Shown: positions 1 to 7,588, counted from the stretch's first letter. The stretch is DNA of 37,943 nucleotides from Candidatus Poribacteria bacterium (GCA_022822085.1 JAJECK010000013.1:1-37943); one strand, 5' to 3'. Numbers and translations: made by a program. Notes: generated by a model from the letters alone, not told the origin.

Positions 1-2
1 TG

Positions 3-98
3 ACGGTGCTTTGGCGAGGGTGGCAAAGGTTGAATGATATTTCTGATGCCTTTGCCATCCTCAATACCTCACAAGAAGAGGGAGTAACCAACAAATGA
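3..98 (+). pseudogene. Possible C-terminal tail of a transposase-like protein (runs off the left edge)
   Basis: An open frame enters from the left edge and ends at TGA 96-98, giving 31 residues that begin TVLWRGWQRLNDISDAF. The W-x-G-W-x-x-L-x-x-I pattern resembles the C-terminal tail of IS4-type DDE transposases, in which a conserved Trp-rich segment closes the protein. The last codons overlap an ATG at 95, but that second frame stops after 12 codons and is not a gene. The rest of the gene is outside the window, so neither its integrity nor its family can be tested here. A chance open frame is a real alternative. Confidence 0.3.
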
Positions 99-160
99 AT
101 CTTATAGAATTATTCGAAAAAACTTATGGGTAATAGTAAGCTGTACGAGGCAGGTGTCCT

Positions 161-220
161 CCATCGCTGGCGAGGTTTCCTAACCTCGCCATATTGCCGA
201 AATATTTTCTTAATCTTCAT
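161..220 (+). repeat. Dispersed 60-bp palindromic repeat, copy 1
   Basis: The core at 169-190 is a perfect 9-bp stem (GGCGAGGTT / AACCTCGCC) around TCCT. It is followed by an A/T-rich tail ending TTTTCTTAATCTTCAT. The reverse complement of 7862-7921 matches this 60-bp stretch at almost every position, and further copies lie at 23425-23476 and 33440-33495. This is a repeat family, not a one-off hairpin. Confidence 0.8.
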
Positions 221-235
221 TAGGGACGGTATGTT

Positions 236-290
236 TATAGAAAACGTTTGCCCACGGTGTCTTTAGTCCCGTCCGGACGATATGTTTATA
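236..290 (+). repeat. Short dispersed repeats shared with 7167-7197 and 7521-7540
   Basis: Two adjoining short repeats are present. Bases 236-255 (TATAGAAAACGTTTGCCCAC) recur at 7521-7540 with one difference. Bases 260-290 recur at 7167-7197 with one difference (C to T). In the second place the two modules are 300 bp apart and in the opposite order, so they behave as separable units. Confidence 0.65.
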
Positions 291-425
291 ATTTAAACCC
301 AATAGCTGTGAATAAAAACAATTAGTTAACTAACACAAGTCGTTATAATAATACGATAAAATAGAGGTTAAAACCCCTCCCACATGAAAAAAAGACAGAA
401 TTTTGCATTTTTTTGTAAATTTTAC

Positions 426-455
426 TTGACAAACATCCATATTATGTTGTATAAT
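426..455 (+). promoter_or_regulatory. Strong sigma70-type promoter for a short transcription unit
   Basis: The -35 TTGACA (426-431) and -10 TATAAT (450-455) both match consensus and are separated by 18 bp. Transcription would begin near 462. The next long gene on this strand starts at 1352, beyond two terminator-like hairpins at 711-780. The promoter therefore appears to serve the short unit between. Confidence 0.6.
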
Positions 456-559
456 ATATAAACACATCATTTTAGACATGTATAGTTTCTTACTTATGTG
501 ATGGTTATTGACATATAAATGATGTTAATGTCAATGTTATTCGAATGTGGAGACTTGAG

Positions 560-688
560 ATGAAACAGCGACATGTGAACACCGTAATTCAGTTTCAGAA
601 AATGTCCGCGTCGGACGTTCATGACGTTTCTATGCTCCATTTTAACTATAAGTTAACCCCCCCCCCCCCCCCACTTCACATTCGTTAA
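560..688 (+). CDS. Candidate 42-residue small protein ending in a poly-Pro stretch
   Basis: The ATG at 560 sits 7 nt after a GGAG (549-552), about 100 nt downstream of the consensus promoter at 426-455. The predicted product starts MKQRHVNTVIQFQKMSAS and ends in a run of five prolines encoded by a 16-C tract (657-672), then LHIR and stop. No family is recognised. Losing one C would extend the reading frame through the terminator region to a stop near 846, giving about 95 residues, so slippage in the tract would change the product. It may equally be a chance ORF inside a small RNA. Evidence for translation is only the SD spacing. Confidence 0.3.
   Translation: MKQRHVNTVIQFQKMSASDVHDVSMLHFNYKLTPPPPPLHIR
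657..672. repeat. Homopolymeric tract of 16 cytosines
   Basis: Sixteen consecutive C residues lie in otherwise A/T-rich intergenic DNA. Tracts this long are prone to replication slippage and to sequencing error, so the length given here may not be exact. Confidence 0.9.
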
Positions 689-710
689 TTTTATCATATT
701 ACAAGGTCTT

Positions 711-740
711 ATCGCAGGAATTTTATGCTGCGATATTTTT
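711..740 (+). terminator. Rho-independent terminator of the short unit
   Basis: ATCGCAG (711-717) pairs perfectly with CTGCGAT (728-734) across a 10-nt loop and is followed by ATTTTT. Confidence 0.6.
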
Positions 741-742
741 GT

Positions 743-780
743 GCCCGCACGATATATTTCATCGCGGGCTTTTGTTGTTG
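743..780 (+). terminator. Second, GC-rich terminator-like hairpin
   Basis: GCCCGC (743-748) pairs with GCGGGC (764-769), followed immediately by TTTTGTTGTTG. It directly follows the first hairpin, so the two act as a tandem stop for the unit started at about 462. Confidence 0.6.
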
Positions 781-1131
781 CAACACACATTTTGGGGACA
801 AGTGATGCAACTTTTTTGTTTGAAAATAACAGAAGAACATGGTAATAATGTTACGTCAAGTCTCGTGCTATCCTACATTCCCCAGCTCTTTTTTCGTATC
901 TTGACATTTATTGTGAAGTTATGGACCCTTGTCTATATTGAATTCTTCAATTTTTGTGATCTGATTGAACCCTGGAATTAATTCAATCTAAGTCAAAAAA
1001 TATGGCAATTTGGGCATAGAAATTGCCATAAACTCAGTATTCAGGCACTGCGGAATATGGGTTTGAACATTTTGCTACAATGAATAAAGTCGTTAAAAAT
1101 TCACGATTCGTGTAGATTACGTCAAAGGTGC

Positions 1132-1299
1132 TTAAATAGTGCCCCGACAGTGTGAACACCACTGCAGATGCGTCCTACTGCCATAGGACAAGTCCGACAG
1201 GTTGGTTTCTATCATAGCATAGGTTAATGCTTGTGTCCAGAGACCAGCAACCTCTACAGGGATTTCACGATCTCGCGAACCTATCTTGTAGTCTGTCAA
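1132..1299 (-). CDS. Weak candidate: 55-residue hypothetical protein
   Basis: A minus-strand frame starts at TTG (1299-1297) and reads MTDYKIGSRDREIPVEVAG... to a stop at 1132. An AAAGAG lies about 10 nt upstream. The composition is protein-like (balanced charge, two Cys spaced CxxC near the end), but I recognise no family, the start is TTG, and it may be a fragment or chance. The upstream ATG at about 1317 is in a different frame and stops after 17 codons, so if this was once a longer gene it is frameshifted. Confidence 0.2.
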   Translation of the reverse strand: MTDYKIGSRDREIPVEVAGLWTQALTYAMIETNLSDLSYGSRTHLQWCSHCRGTI

Positions 1300-1311
1300 A
1301 ACAAATAAACT

Positions 1312-1339
1312 CTTTCATGATATAACTTTCATGATATAA
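1312..1339 (+). repeat. Perfect 14-bp tandem duplication just upstream of a ribosome binding site
   Basis: CTTTCATGATATAA occurs twice, head to tail (1312-1325 and 1326-1339). It is followed at once by AGGAGG (1341-1346) and, 5 nt later, the ATG at 1352. Each copy carries a -10-like TATAAT/TATAAC, so the duplication doubles a possible promoter element. Confidence 0.7.
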
Positions 1340-1351
1340 TAGGAGGCATAA

Positions 1352-1654
1352 ATGAGACAGCACTACAAAGTCCGTTTCAAACGCTATCATCGTTATATCC
1401 GCTATTTTGTTATCGGTTTCATCTTCGCTGCGTTGGTGTTTGGCAGTGTGGCTATGAAAGCAACACTGCCAGATACCCCCGCTGAGCCGTGTGAACCGTA
1501 TTGGGAAGGGTGTGATCCTTCAGAAATAGAAAGGTGTGATCCCGGCACTCCCAAAGTTCGACGTTCTTGTGATGGGCGTGTCTATTCTTATCCCATCTAT
1601 ATCCACCCGTGTCCCAAATCCAGGATCCCTTGCCCGTTAGAGAAAGAGGGGTAA
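1352..1654 (+). CDS. Small Cys-rich single-pass membrane or secreted protein
   Basis: No family is recognised in this 100-residue product. It has a strongly basic N-terminus (MRQHYKVRFKRYHRYIRY), one hydrophobic segment at about residues 19-37, then an acidic and proline-rich exported part with six cysteines, several in a repeating pattern (CEPYWEGCDP, ERCDPGTP). The cysteines suggest disulfides outside the cytoplasm. A consensus AGGAGG lies 5 nt before the ATG, so the start is secure. It is the first of three co-oriented genes (gaps of 82 and 4 nt), all with export signals, and may encode an accessory envelope component of that operon. This role is inferred only from position. Confidence 0.7.
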   Translation: MRQHYKVRFKRYHRYIRYFVIGFIFAALVFGSVAMKATLPDTPAEPCEPYWEGCDPSEIERCDPGTPKVRRSCDGRVYSYPIYIHPCPKSRIPCPLEKEG

Positions 1655-1736
1655 GGAGAACCAACCGAAGCGGCATGCTGATCCCATGTCGCTTTTCAAT
1701 AAACTTTGCATTTCGCGAAAGAAAGGAGACAATAAC

Positions 1737-3476
1737 ATGTCGATCATGAAGTATACCCGCAAATACTTGCTATACAGTCTGCTGGCACTTGTAGTTATTT
1801 GTGGTGTGAGTGTTTTGATTCATCATCACCGCACTTCAGAAGACCCCGCGGCTGTTGTGAGTTCTGTCCCCGATGCCCCAATTCCCATCCCCCAACTGAG
1901 CTCCAAGCGATCTGCGTCTGGTGGACATATTCATGCGGATGGGAGTTTCCATGCGGAATCCTCGCCCCCCAGCATCGGAAATAGTAATCGGTCTGTGCCG
2001 AGACAGGGCACCCCGACACGACGTATCCCGCGGCAAAATGCGGCGAACCGAAGCAGTCTCGGCTGGATAACATGGAAATATGGTTGGACCAGTAGAGATG
2101 TCAGGTCGTATTCCCCCTATCGTCCTGATTGGACACCCCTCCCAGAGGACATAATGTACAATTCTTTGGGCTTGCTGACGAATGAGCAGCACGCACGCGA
2201 AGTGTTACAAAAAGAGGTATTGGAAAACCCAGAGATGAAAAGCAAAGTTAAATTGTATGACTATGTAGATTTTCTCGGTAGATCGAAAGGTTTGTCGGAT
2301 CCGGTGTCTGTCTTACTTGACAAGAAGGGGAATCCGCTGCCCCCGTTCACTGAATCGGAATTTGCGGAAGAAGAGCTGCGTAGGCTTGTTGGGGATCGCG
2401 ATCTGGAAGCGGCGGCACAGTTTTTGGAACAACATGGACACTATAATGAGTTGCTGGTCTCACGGCTCAGCGATGAGCGGGCTTTTGACTATCTCTATGC
2501 GATCTCAGGTCCGAATGGTTCGCGTGTTCCGGATGGTTCGGTACGTATGTATGCGGAGCGTGTTGTTGCGTCGGATCCTGCTCATCTGAAAGCGCGTCTG
2601 TATTTGGCAGACACGGGTTCCGATTTTGCGTCTCGGTTAGATCAATATGAATCGATTCTTGTAGATTATCCGGGGTCTGCACATGCGTGGATAGAAGCGG
2701 GGAATGTCCTTGCGAATTTAAGAAGGCCTTTCCAAGCCCTTGCGTTCCTTCAGCAGGGTCATGAATTGGGTGCGCGGCAGGGCCATTCTGCTGCAGCTTT
2801 TGCGTATGGGCAGCTGGGTGACTACAAGATGGCGTGGGTCTCTCTGCGGAAGGCACTGCAGGTTTCTGATAAAAGCAGCCACACAGCGTTTGGAATAGCA
2901 AAGTCTTTGAAAGCGATAGAGTCGGGTGTGCCGCGTGTGAAGCCGTTACCTGTCCATCAGTTAGATATTTCAGAAAAAGCTTCGCTGCCGCTCCCCTTTC
3001 CTTCTGATGCCGATTTTGCTTTTGACGTGCCGCCCTCAGAAAGCGAAGTGCCGTTTCTGCTTGACAAGGATTTGTCTGATGAAGATGCCGCCTTTCGAAG
3101 TGCTCAAGCCGAGGCGCGTGCTGCCGCCGAGGCGTCGCGTCGCGAAGATATAGAAATGCTGCGTCAGATGTCTCTGCAGGAATTAGATGAGTTTATAGAG
3201 TGGGCAGAGGGGCTGATGCGGGAGGAGGCATCGCAAGGGCAGACGACCGACTTTCTCGCGAAAGAGCTGGCAGCCCATCTCACGGGGAAACCCGCCCAGT
3301 TTAGTGCAAAACGGATTGTGCGAGCGAATGAACTGATCAAACGTCACGGCTACGAAGAAGGGCTGAGTCGTCTCATAAAAGATGATCCTGAAATCGCTAT
3401 CCAGATTCAAGCTTTACGTAACCAAGAACCGATACCAGAAATCAAACCTATGAAAAACCCTATGAAAAAGGAGTAG
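1737..3476 (+). CDS. Membrane-anchored TPR-like protein of unknown function
   Basis: The frame opens at 1686, but the ATG at 1737 follows AAAGGAG at about 9 nt and is preferred, giving 579 residues. Residues 10-27 form an N-terminal transmembrane anchor (LLYSLLALVVICGVSVLI). A Ser/Pro-rich linker with a GGHIHADGSFHAE motif follows. The middle third holds helical TPR-like repeats, such as the segment with YLADTGSDFASRLDQYESIL and the one with AYGQLGDYKMAWVSLRKAL. Next come a proline-rich stretch and a charged Ala/Glu-rich coiled-coil region near the C-terminus. The topology suggests a periplasmic scaffold facing outward. Only 4 nt separate it from the secreted protease downstream, so translational coupling is likely. 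No enzyme motif is visible. Codon choice looks more GC-rich than that of genes after position 8000. Confidence 0.8.
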   Translation: MSIMKYTRKYLLYSLLALVVICGVSVLIHHHRTSEDPAAVVSSVPDAPIPIPQLSSKRSASGGHIHADGSFHAESSPPSIGNSNRSVPRQGTPTRRIPRQNAANRSSLGWITWKYGWTSRDVRSYSPYRPDWTPLPEDIMYNSLGLLTNEQHAREVLQKEVLENPEMKSKVKLYDYVDFLGRSKGLSDPVSVLLDKKGNPLPPFTESEFAEEELRRLVGDRDLEAAAQFLEQHGHYNELLVSRLSDERAFDYLYAISGPNGSRVPDGSVRMYAERVVASDPAHLKARLYLADTGSDFASRLDQYESILVDYPGSAHAWIEAGNVLANLRRPFQALAFLQQGHELGARQGHSAAAFAYGQLGDYKMAWVSLRKALQVSDKSSHTAFGIAKSLKAIESGVPRVKPLPVHQLDISEKASLPLPFPSDADFAFDVPPSESEVPFLLDKDLSDEDAAFRSAQAEARAAAEASRREDIEMLRQMSLQELDEFIEWAEGLMREEASQGQTTDFLAKELAAHLTGKPAQFSAKRIVRANELIKRHGYEEGLSRLIKDDPEIAIQIQALRNQEPIPEIKPMKNPMKKE

Positions 3477-3480
3477 ACCT

Positions 3481-5859
3481 ATGACACGCTTTTCTCATTT
3501 GACTTCCCTGTTTCTTTTATTTTTCTCTCTGCTATGTATTCCTGCGCTGAGTGCTGCCCTTACTGTCAGCATCTCCGAAGTGGATCCGATGTGGATCCCC
3601 GAAGCTTCTACCAAAACGGTTCCCTCTGTTGCTTGGGCAACTGTTACCATTAGCGATATAGACCCAAACAGGGATCAATACAAAGTGGTACAAATCACGC
3701 TCAATAAAGTGACGACCAATACAGGTATCTGTTGTAACAGCACGGACCAAGATATAACAGACACAGATTTGGCAGCTGTCTATAAGAGCGGCAAAGACCT
3801 CATCTTTAGAGACAAGGAGAATTCGTCTTGGAAAGTGGAGAACAACCGGACGCTCCGCTACCAGATCCCGAGTGCAAATACGCCGAGCACGGTTACCTTG
3901 TCCGTGGGGGTGCTGTCTTTAGATTATGGTGGCTACGGTGAGTTGGTCGGCGCGCTTTACAAAGTCAAAGGATTGTTTGGCAAAGCCGCGTTTGAATTTG
4001 GCAAGGGTAGCAATAAAAAGAAATATACGTTACAAACAGAATTTTCAGACGACGACGACGTTATCCAGGTTCCGAGAGACAAGAACGAAAATAAGATCGC
4101 GGATAGTTGGAGAAGCGACTATTACTCGCCAGCATACGCGCTGACAGGCGACACAAGACTACTGAGAGATTTTGACAACAAAGAGGATAAAGACGAATCG
4201 ATTGACAAGACATACAAAGGCGATCATCTCACCGCCTTCGAAGAGTATCGAGGGTTTATAGTATATTCTTCGAACAAACCCACTTCAGGGCGCCAAAAAG
4301 TCAAGCATACTCGGACATCTCCCGATGTCAAAGACATGTTCGTTGTCAATGAAGACAGTGCCACAAATCTATACGGCACCGGCACCGCACCGTCACAAAT
4401 CTCACCGCACCTGCTCCCATCCTCCCGTGTGCGTGCGAGTGGATGGATCAACTTCAATGAGCCTAACGGATTCCTCGCTTATTCTGTCAAAGTTATGTCG
4501 AACAGCATTGCTGATCCAGGCGAAAATCCGACTTATGGCTTGGCGGATTTGGGTCCACCTGCCTCTGAACATAATGCAATTATCTATACCGGCACAATAA
4601 AATATCATGAAGATGGCGCACATGTGGGTGATGTCATCCGTAAAACCATCGGGCATGAGCTGGCACATGCCGCGCATCTGGAGCATTGTCCGAAAGCGGA
4701 TGTCAAAGATGCCAACGGCAAAGACAAAGGCTGGGATAAAAAGTGTTTGATGTGGCCGGCTCATGTTTCCTCACAAAATGAGTTTGCGTCCCATCACGAT
4801 GTGGATTATGCTCTTGCCAAACCTGTGCAGGCCCCACAAACCCCTGTGGAGTTGGACGCACAAGGGAGCCCGTTACCGAAAAAAGGGATACTCGTTCCAT
4901 CTAATGGGTCTTACACCGCGGAGGCGGGGGATAGTCACACTGCAAACTTCACTGCCCCATCTGCTTATAGTTCGGTGTATTGGTATGTCAAAACCCCTTC
5001 GGATACTTCGGCTTATGGCACAACGCAGGAGATAGATGTGGGGAATGGCAGCACCACCACTGCGGATTTTACTTACACCTTCCCCAGTGGTGTTTCTGGC
5101 ACCTATCAAATCATGGCGTATGTGTATGGGTCTGATAGTAGTGTGTATGAGGAGAAATATACAGTGTCTGTCACCGCACCGAGCAGTAGCACTACTCCGA
5201 CCCCAACGACACCGTCTCTGAGTTATTCGTTAGTGTCTTCTGATGGTGTGTATACTGCGGAAGCGGGGACGGGTCATGAGGCGAACTTCACCACAAATCA
5301 GGCGTATAGTTCTGTCTATTGGTATGTGAAATCACCGAGTCAGACGGGGTTAGGGACGAATGTAGAGACGGACACTGGTGATAGTAGCACGACGACCACG
5401 GCGCAGCTCAGTTATTCGTTTCCGAGTGGTACCAGTGGGGATTATGTGATTACGGCTTATGTGTATCCGCCGGCATCGGGCAGTGTATATCAAACGAGTT
5501 ATACGGTGTCTGTCACGACCCCTTCTCCTACGAATACGGGGGGCAGTAGTGGTGGCACCCTATTAGGCACCCTTGGTAGTGGCACCACCACAACGGTCGC
5601 AGCGGGGGAAACGGCGTATATAGGCTACCTCACACAAGGCGGAGACTGCTATAACACGATAATATGGCATGTCACACCACCAGGTGGCAGTGAGGTTTTT
5701 GGCGATTACATTTATGGATATGGGACTGTCAACCAAGCCAATATTCAATACACACTTCCTACCGATGCGACTGCAGGGACGTGGGTATTCAGATTGGAGG
5801 TCTCTCTCTATCCGAGTGGTTGGTATGAAGATACATTTACCATCACCGTTACAGATTAA
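3481..5859 (+). CDS. Secreted metzincin-like metalloprotease with three Ig-like repeats
   Basis: Residues 1-25 are a signal peptide (hydrophobic LFLLFFSLLCIPALSA). Around residues 200-260 there is a Ca2+-binding-like segment (DKNENKIADSW ... GDHLTAFEEYRGF), reminiscent of thrombospondin type 3 repeats. The catalytic signature is H392-E-L-A-H396-A-A-H-L-E-H402, a HExxHxxxxxH zinc site. CLMWP with Met424 lies 22 residues later and resembles a metzincin Met-turn. The usual metzincin Gly between the second and third His is replaced by His399. The C-terminal half carries two closely similar Ig-like repeats (each with TAEAG..H.ANF and SSVYWYVK, ending YTVSV) plus a diverged third ending TITVTD. SD AAGGAG lies 7 nt upstream. 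It is last in its operon and is followed by a terminator. The likely role is surface or extracellular proteolysis or adhesion; the substrate is unknown. Confidence 0.8.
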   Translation: MTRFSHLTSLFLLFFSLLCIPALSAALTVSISEVDPMWIPEASTKTVPSVAWATVTISDIDPNRDQYKVVQITLNKVTTNTGICCNSTDQDITDTDLAAVYKSGKDLIFRDKENSSWKVENNRTLRYQIPSANTPSTVTLSVGVLSLDYGGYGELVGALYKVKGLFGKAAFEFGKGSNKKKYTLQTEFSDDDDVIQVPRDKNENKIADSWRSDYYSPAYALTGDTRLLRDFDNKEDKDESIDKTYKGDHLTAFEEYRGFIVYSSNKPTSGRQKVKHTRTSPDVKDMFVVNEDSATNLYGTGTAPSQISPHLLPSSRVRASGWINFNEPNGFLAYSVKVMSNSIADPGENPTYGLADLGPPASEHNAIIYTGTIKYHEDGAHVGDVIRKTIGHELAHAAHLEHCPKADVKDANGKDKGWDKKCLMWPAHVSSQNEFASHHDVDYALAKPVQAPQTPVELDAQGSPLPKKGILVPSNGSYTAEAGDSHTANFTAPSAYSSVYWYVKTPSDTSAYGTTQEIDVGNGSTTTADFTYTFPSGVSGTYQIMAYVYGSDSSVYEEKYTVSVTAPSSSTTPTPTTPSLSYSLVSSDGVYTAEAGTGHEANFTTNQAYSSVYWYVKSPSQTGLGTNVETDTGDSSTTTTAQLSYSFPSGTSGDYVITAYVYPPASGSVYQTSYTVSVTTPSPTNTGGSSGGTLLGTLGSGTTTTVAAGETAYIGYLTQGGDCYNTIIWHVTPPGGSEVFGDYIYGYGTVNQANIQYTLPTDATAGTWVFRLEVSLYPSGWYEDTFTITVTD

Positions 5860-5880
5860 CAATACAGGAACTTCAATAAC

Positions 5881-5913
5881 AGGCAGGTATCCGAAAGGGG
5901 CCCTGCCTTTTTT
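5881..5913 (+). terminator. Rho-independent terminator of the three-gene operon
   Basis: AGGCAGG (5881-5887) pairs with CCTGCCT (5902-5908), and the stem runs into six T. It lies 22 nt after the stop of the metzincin gene. Confidence 0.75.
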
Positions 5914-6513
5914 ATTTCGGACCTATCTATTTCTCTCCGAGACTTTCTTTCATACCTCTATTGATACACCTTTACACGTAGGCGAGGGTGTCTAATCCTT
6001 CTGCTTCCAGGCATTGTTGAAATGTCTCATCTTCGTAATATTTGAGTATTGTGGTGAAAACCTTTTTGACGACTCTTGCGGCTTGGAGTTTCCTGTGTCT
6101 GAAACGCAATCTAATACCGTTTCTAAATAATAATGTCTCATTGCTAATTGGAAGAACCCCCTAAGTCCTCTTATCAGTGGGACTTTAAGGAAGTTTCCTT
6201 TATGACAGTTTCTTAAATAGAAATGGTATAAGTGTTCAGCGAAGTCGCGAGCATTGTTATAGGTTATATTTGGTATTGAGAATCGTATAGAGTTATATTG
6301 TAGCTCTGTTCTATTATATTTGATTTTCACTCTAATTTGAGGTGTGTTATGCAGAAATTTGCCCTAATCATGAGGTAGAACGCCAAAGATTTTGTCAGAA
6401 TTCTTATTTTGGGCCTTGTTTTGTGTATATCCTACACTCCGCACTTGTTTTTATTCATTTTTATATTTTCAGCTTAAACCCGTATCACACAAGGATTCGT
6501 ACACAATAAGTGA
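5914..6513. other. Repeat-rich intergenic stretch without a convincing gene
   Basis: A minus-strand open frame (5992-6330) exists, but part of its translation (PLIRGLRGFF) is just the reading of a degraded copy of the 32752-32882 repeat (about 6157-6200). I do not call it a gene. The remainder is A/T-rich and holds the element at 6114-6230. Confidence 0.6.
6114..6230. mobile_element. MITE-like element, 117 bp, with ends shared with 17342-17489 and 28537-28684
   Basis: The left end ATACCGTTTCTA (6115 onward) and the right end TAGAAATGGTAT (6218-6229) form an 11/12 terminal inverted repeat. The same ends bound the two elements at about 17342 and 28537. The inside differs: it carries a degraded 'CCCCCTAAG...CTTATCAG' arm typical of another family (32752-32882) instead of the GTCGGGT palindrome. 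Confidence 0.5.
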
Positions 6514-6531
6514 GATTTTGAATTCTATACT

Positions 6532-7128
6532 TTGAGACAAGTTCTAATTTTTTTAACCTTTATTGTCATCATAATCTTTGGACAGCATCATTACATAAAT
6601 ATAGCGTGTGTTGTTATAATCGGTGTTATTTTTATACTTGACGCAGTAGACGGTATTGTAGCTCGAAAACAGAATCAGACCTCTACATTCGGTGCTGTCT
6701 TCGACATTGCTGCTGACAGAGTTATAGAAAACGTATTCTGGATTTACTTTGCAACCAGAGGACTTGTCCATGTCTGGATGCCGGTTGCCGTGGTTACGCG
6801 CGGGTTTCTGATCGACGGTGTCCGCAGCATGGCACTAACAGATGGAAAAACACCCTTTGAAATGATGTCTATACCTTGGACGCGCGTGTTGACAAGCTCT
6901 CGCATTTCACGTCTGTTTTCCGGTTTTTCTAAGGCACTTGCATTCCTCTGTCTTGCTACTATGGCTTTACTTCAAAACGCTTCCCTCAACGAGGCATTCC
7001 TCAATATTTTTTCAGCAACATCCACAACAATTGCCACTATTGCTGTTGCAATCTGTCTGATTCGAGGATTTCCTGTGCTTATTGATGGGTGGAAGTATAT
7101 CAAGCAGGACGGACGCATCTCCTCTTAA
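6532..7128 (+). CDS. CDP-alcohol phosphatidyltransferase family protein
   Basis: This 198-residue integral membrane enzyme would transfer a phosphatidyl group from CDP-diacylglycerol, or a related CDP-alcohol, to an alcohol acceptor in phospholipid synthesis. The family signature is complete: D37-xx-D40-G41-xx-A44-R45-x8-G54-xxx-D58-xxx-D62. The acidic residues bind the metal and are the catalytic aspartates. Hydrophobic helices lie at about residues 4-16, 22-36, 64-78, 135-148 and 160-178. The acceptor cannot be named from the sequence. The only in-frame start after the upstream stop at 6511 is a TTG at 6532, and the first helix begins at once. The usual N-terminal 'PN-x-LT-x-xR' segment is missing, so the gene may be 5'-truncated or use a poor start. 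It stands alone between two repeat-rich gaps. Confidence 0.75.
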   Translation: MRQVLIFLTFIVIIIFGQHHYINIACVVIIGVIFILDAVDGIVARKQNQTSTFGAVFDIAADRVIENVFWIYFATRGLVHVWMPVAVVTRGFLIDGVRSMALTDGKTPFEMMSIPWTRVLTSSRISRLFSGFSKALAFLCLATMALLQNASLNEAFLNIFSATSTTIATIAVAICLIRGFPVLIDGWKYIKQDGRISS

Positions 7129-7237
7129 ATCCCCTTGAATGAAGATAAAAAAATATTTCGGTTCTTTCTTTAGTCCCGTCTGGACGATATGTTTATACAG
7201 TATATCTCATAAATCATAATAGGACACCTTCATCGTA

Positions 7238-7259
7238 GGGGCGAGGTTACCTCGTCCCC
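7238..7259. repeat. Palindrome GGGGCGAGG-TTA-CCTCGTCCCC
   Basis: A 9-10 bp stem (one G:T-type pair) with a 3-4 nt loop. The same design recurs at 7434-7454 (GGGACGAGGT-A-ACCTCGTCCC, perfect 10-bp stem). The two share the GAGG..CCTCGTCCC core. Confidence 0.7.
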
Positions 7260-7288
7260 ATAAGCGTCAATTTAGCGGAGATTTAAAG

Positions 7289-7402
7289 GTAGCAGGCACA
7301 CTCCGTGTGCCGTCCACAAGCGAAAAGATCACGGCACACGGCGTCCGCGGAATACTTTCTGAGAACTGTTATCGTGAACGGCACACGGAGTGTGCCTACT
7401 AC
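7289..7402. repeat. 29-bp inverted repeat spanning 114 bp
   Basis: The arms 7289-7317 and 7374-7402 are complementary at 27 of 29 positions. Each arm itself contains the palindrome GGCACACTCCGTGTGCC. The spacer carries another partial copy (ACGGCACACGGCGT). It has the structure of a MITE or a cruciform-forming element. Confidence 0.75.
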
Positions 7403-7433
7403 TTTGCGGACATATTCTTATATTGACACCTAT

Positions 7434-7454
7434 GGGACGAGGTAACCTCGTCCC
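7434..7454. repeat. Perfect 21-bp palindrome GGGACGAGGT-A-ACCTCGTCCC
   Basis: It has a ten-base-pair stem around a single central A and is a sibling of the hairpin at 7238-7259. Confidence 0.75.
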
Positions 7455-7588
7455 TATAAGAAAGGATTCTTCTAAACGGGCGAGGAGACCCCGCCCGGAC
7501 AAGTGATTTATGAGATACGCTATAGAAAACGTTTGTCCACTGACTGTACAAAAATGATTATTTCTTATTGTAGAGGCGGGTCCCGGGG

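Noticed and set aside
739-981. 80-residue open frame on the plus strand
   Set aside because: It has a TTG start inside the second terminator hairpin, no SD, and a composition without any protein-like pattern.
5992-6330. 112-residue open frame on the minus strand
   Set aside because: Part of it is a translation of a degraded intergenic repeat (PLIRGLRGFF), and the rest has no family likeness or SD.
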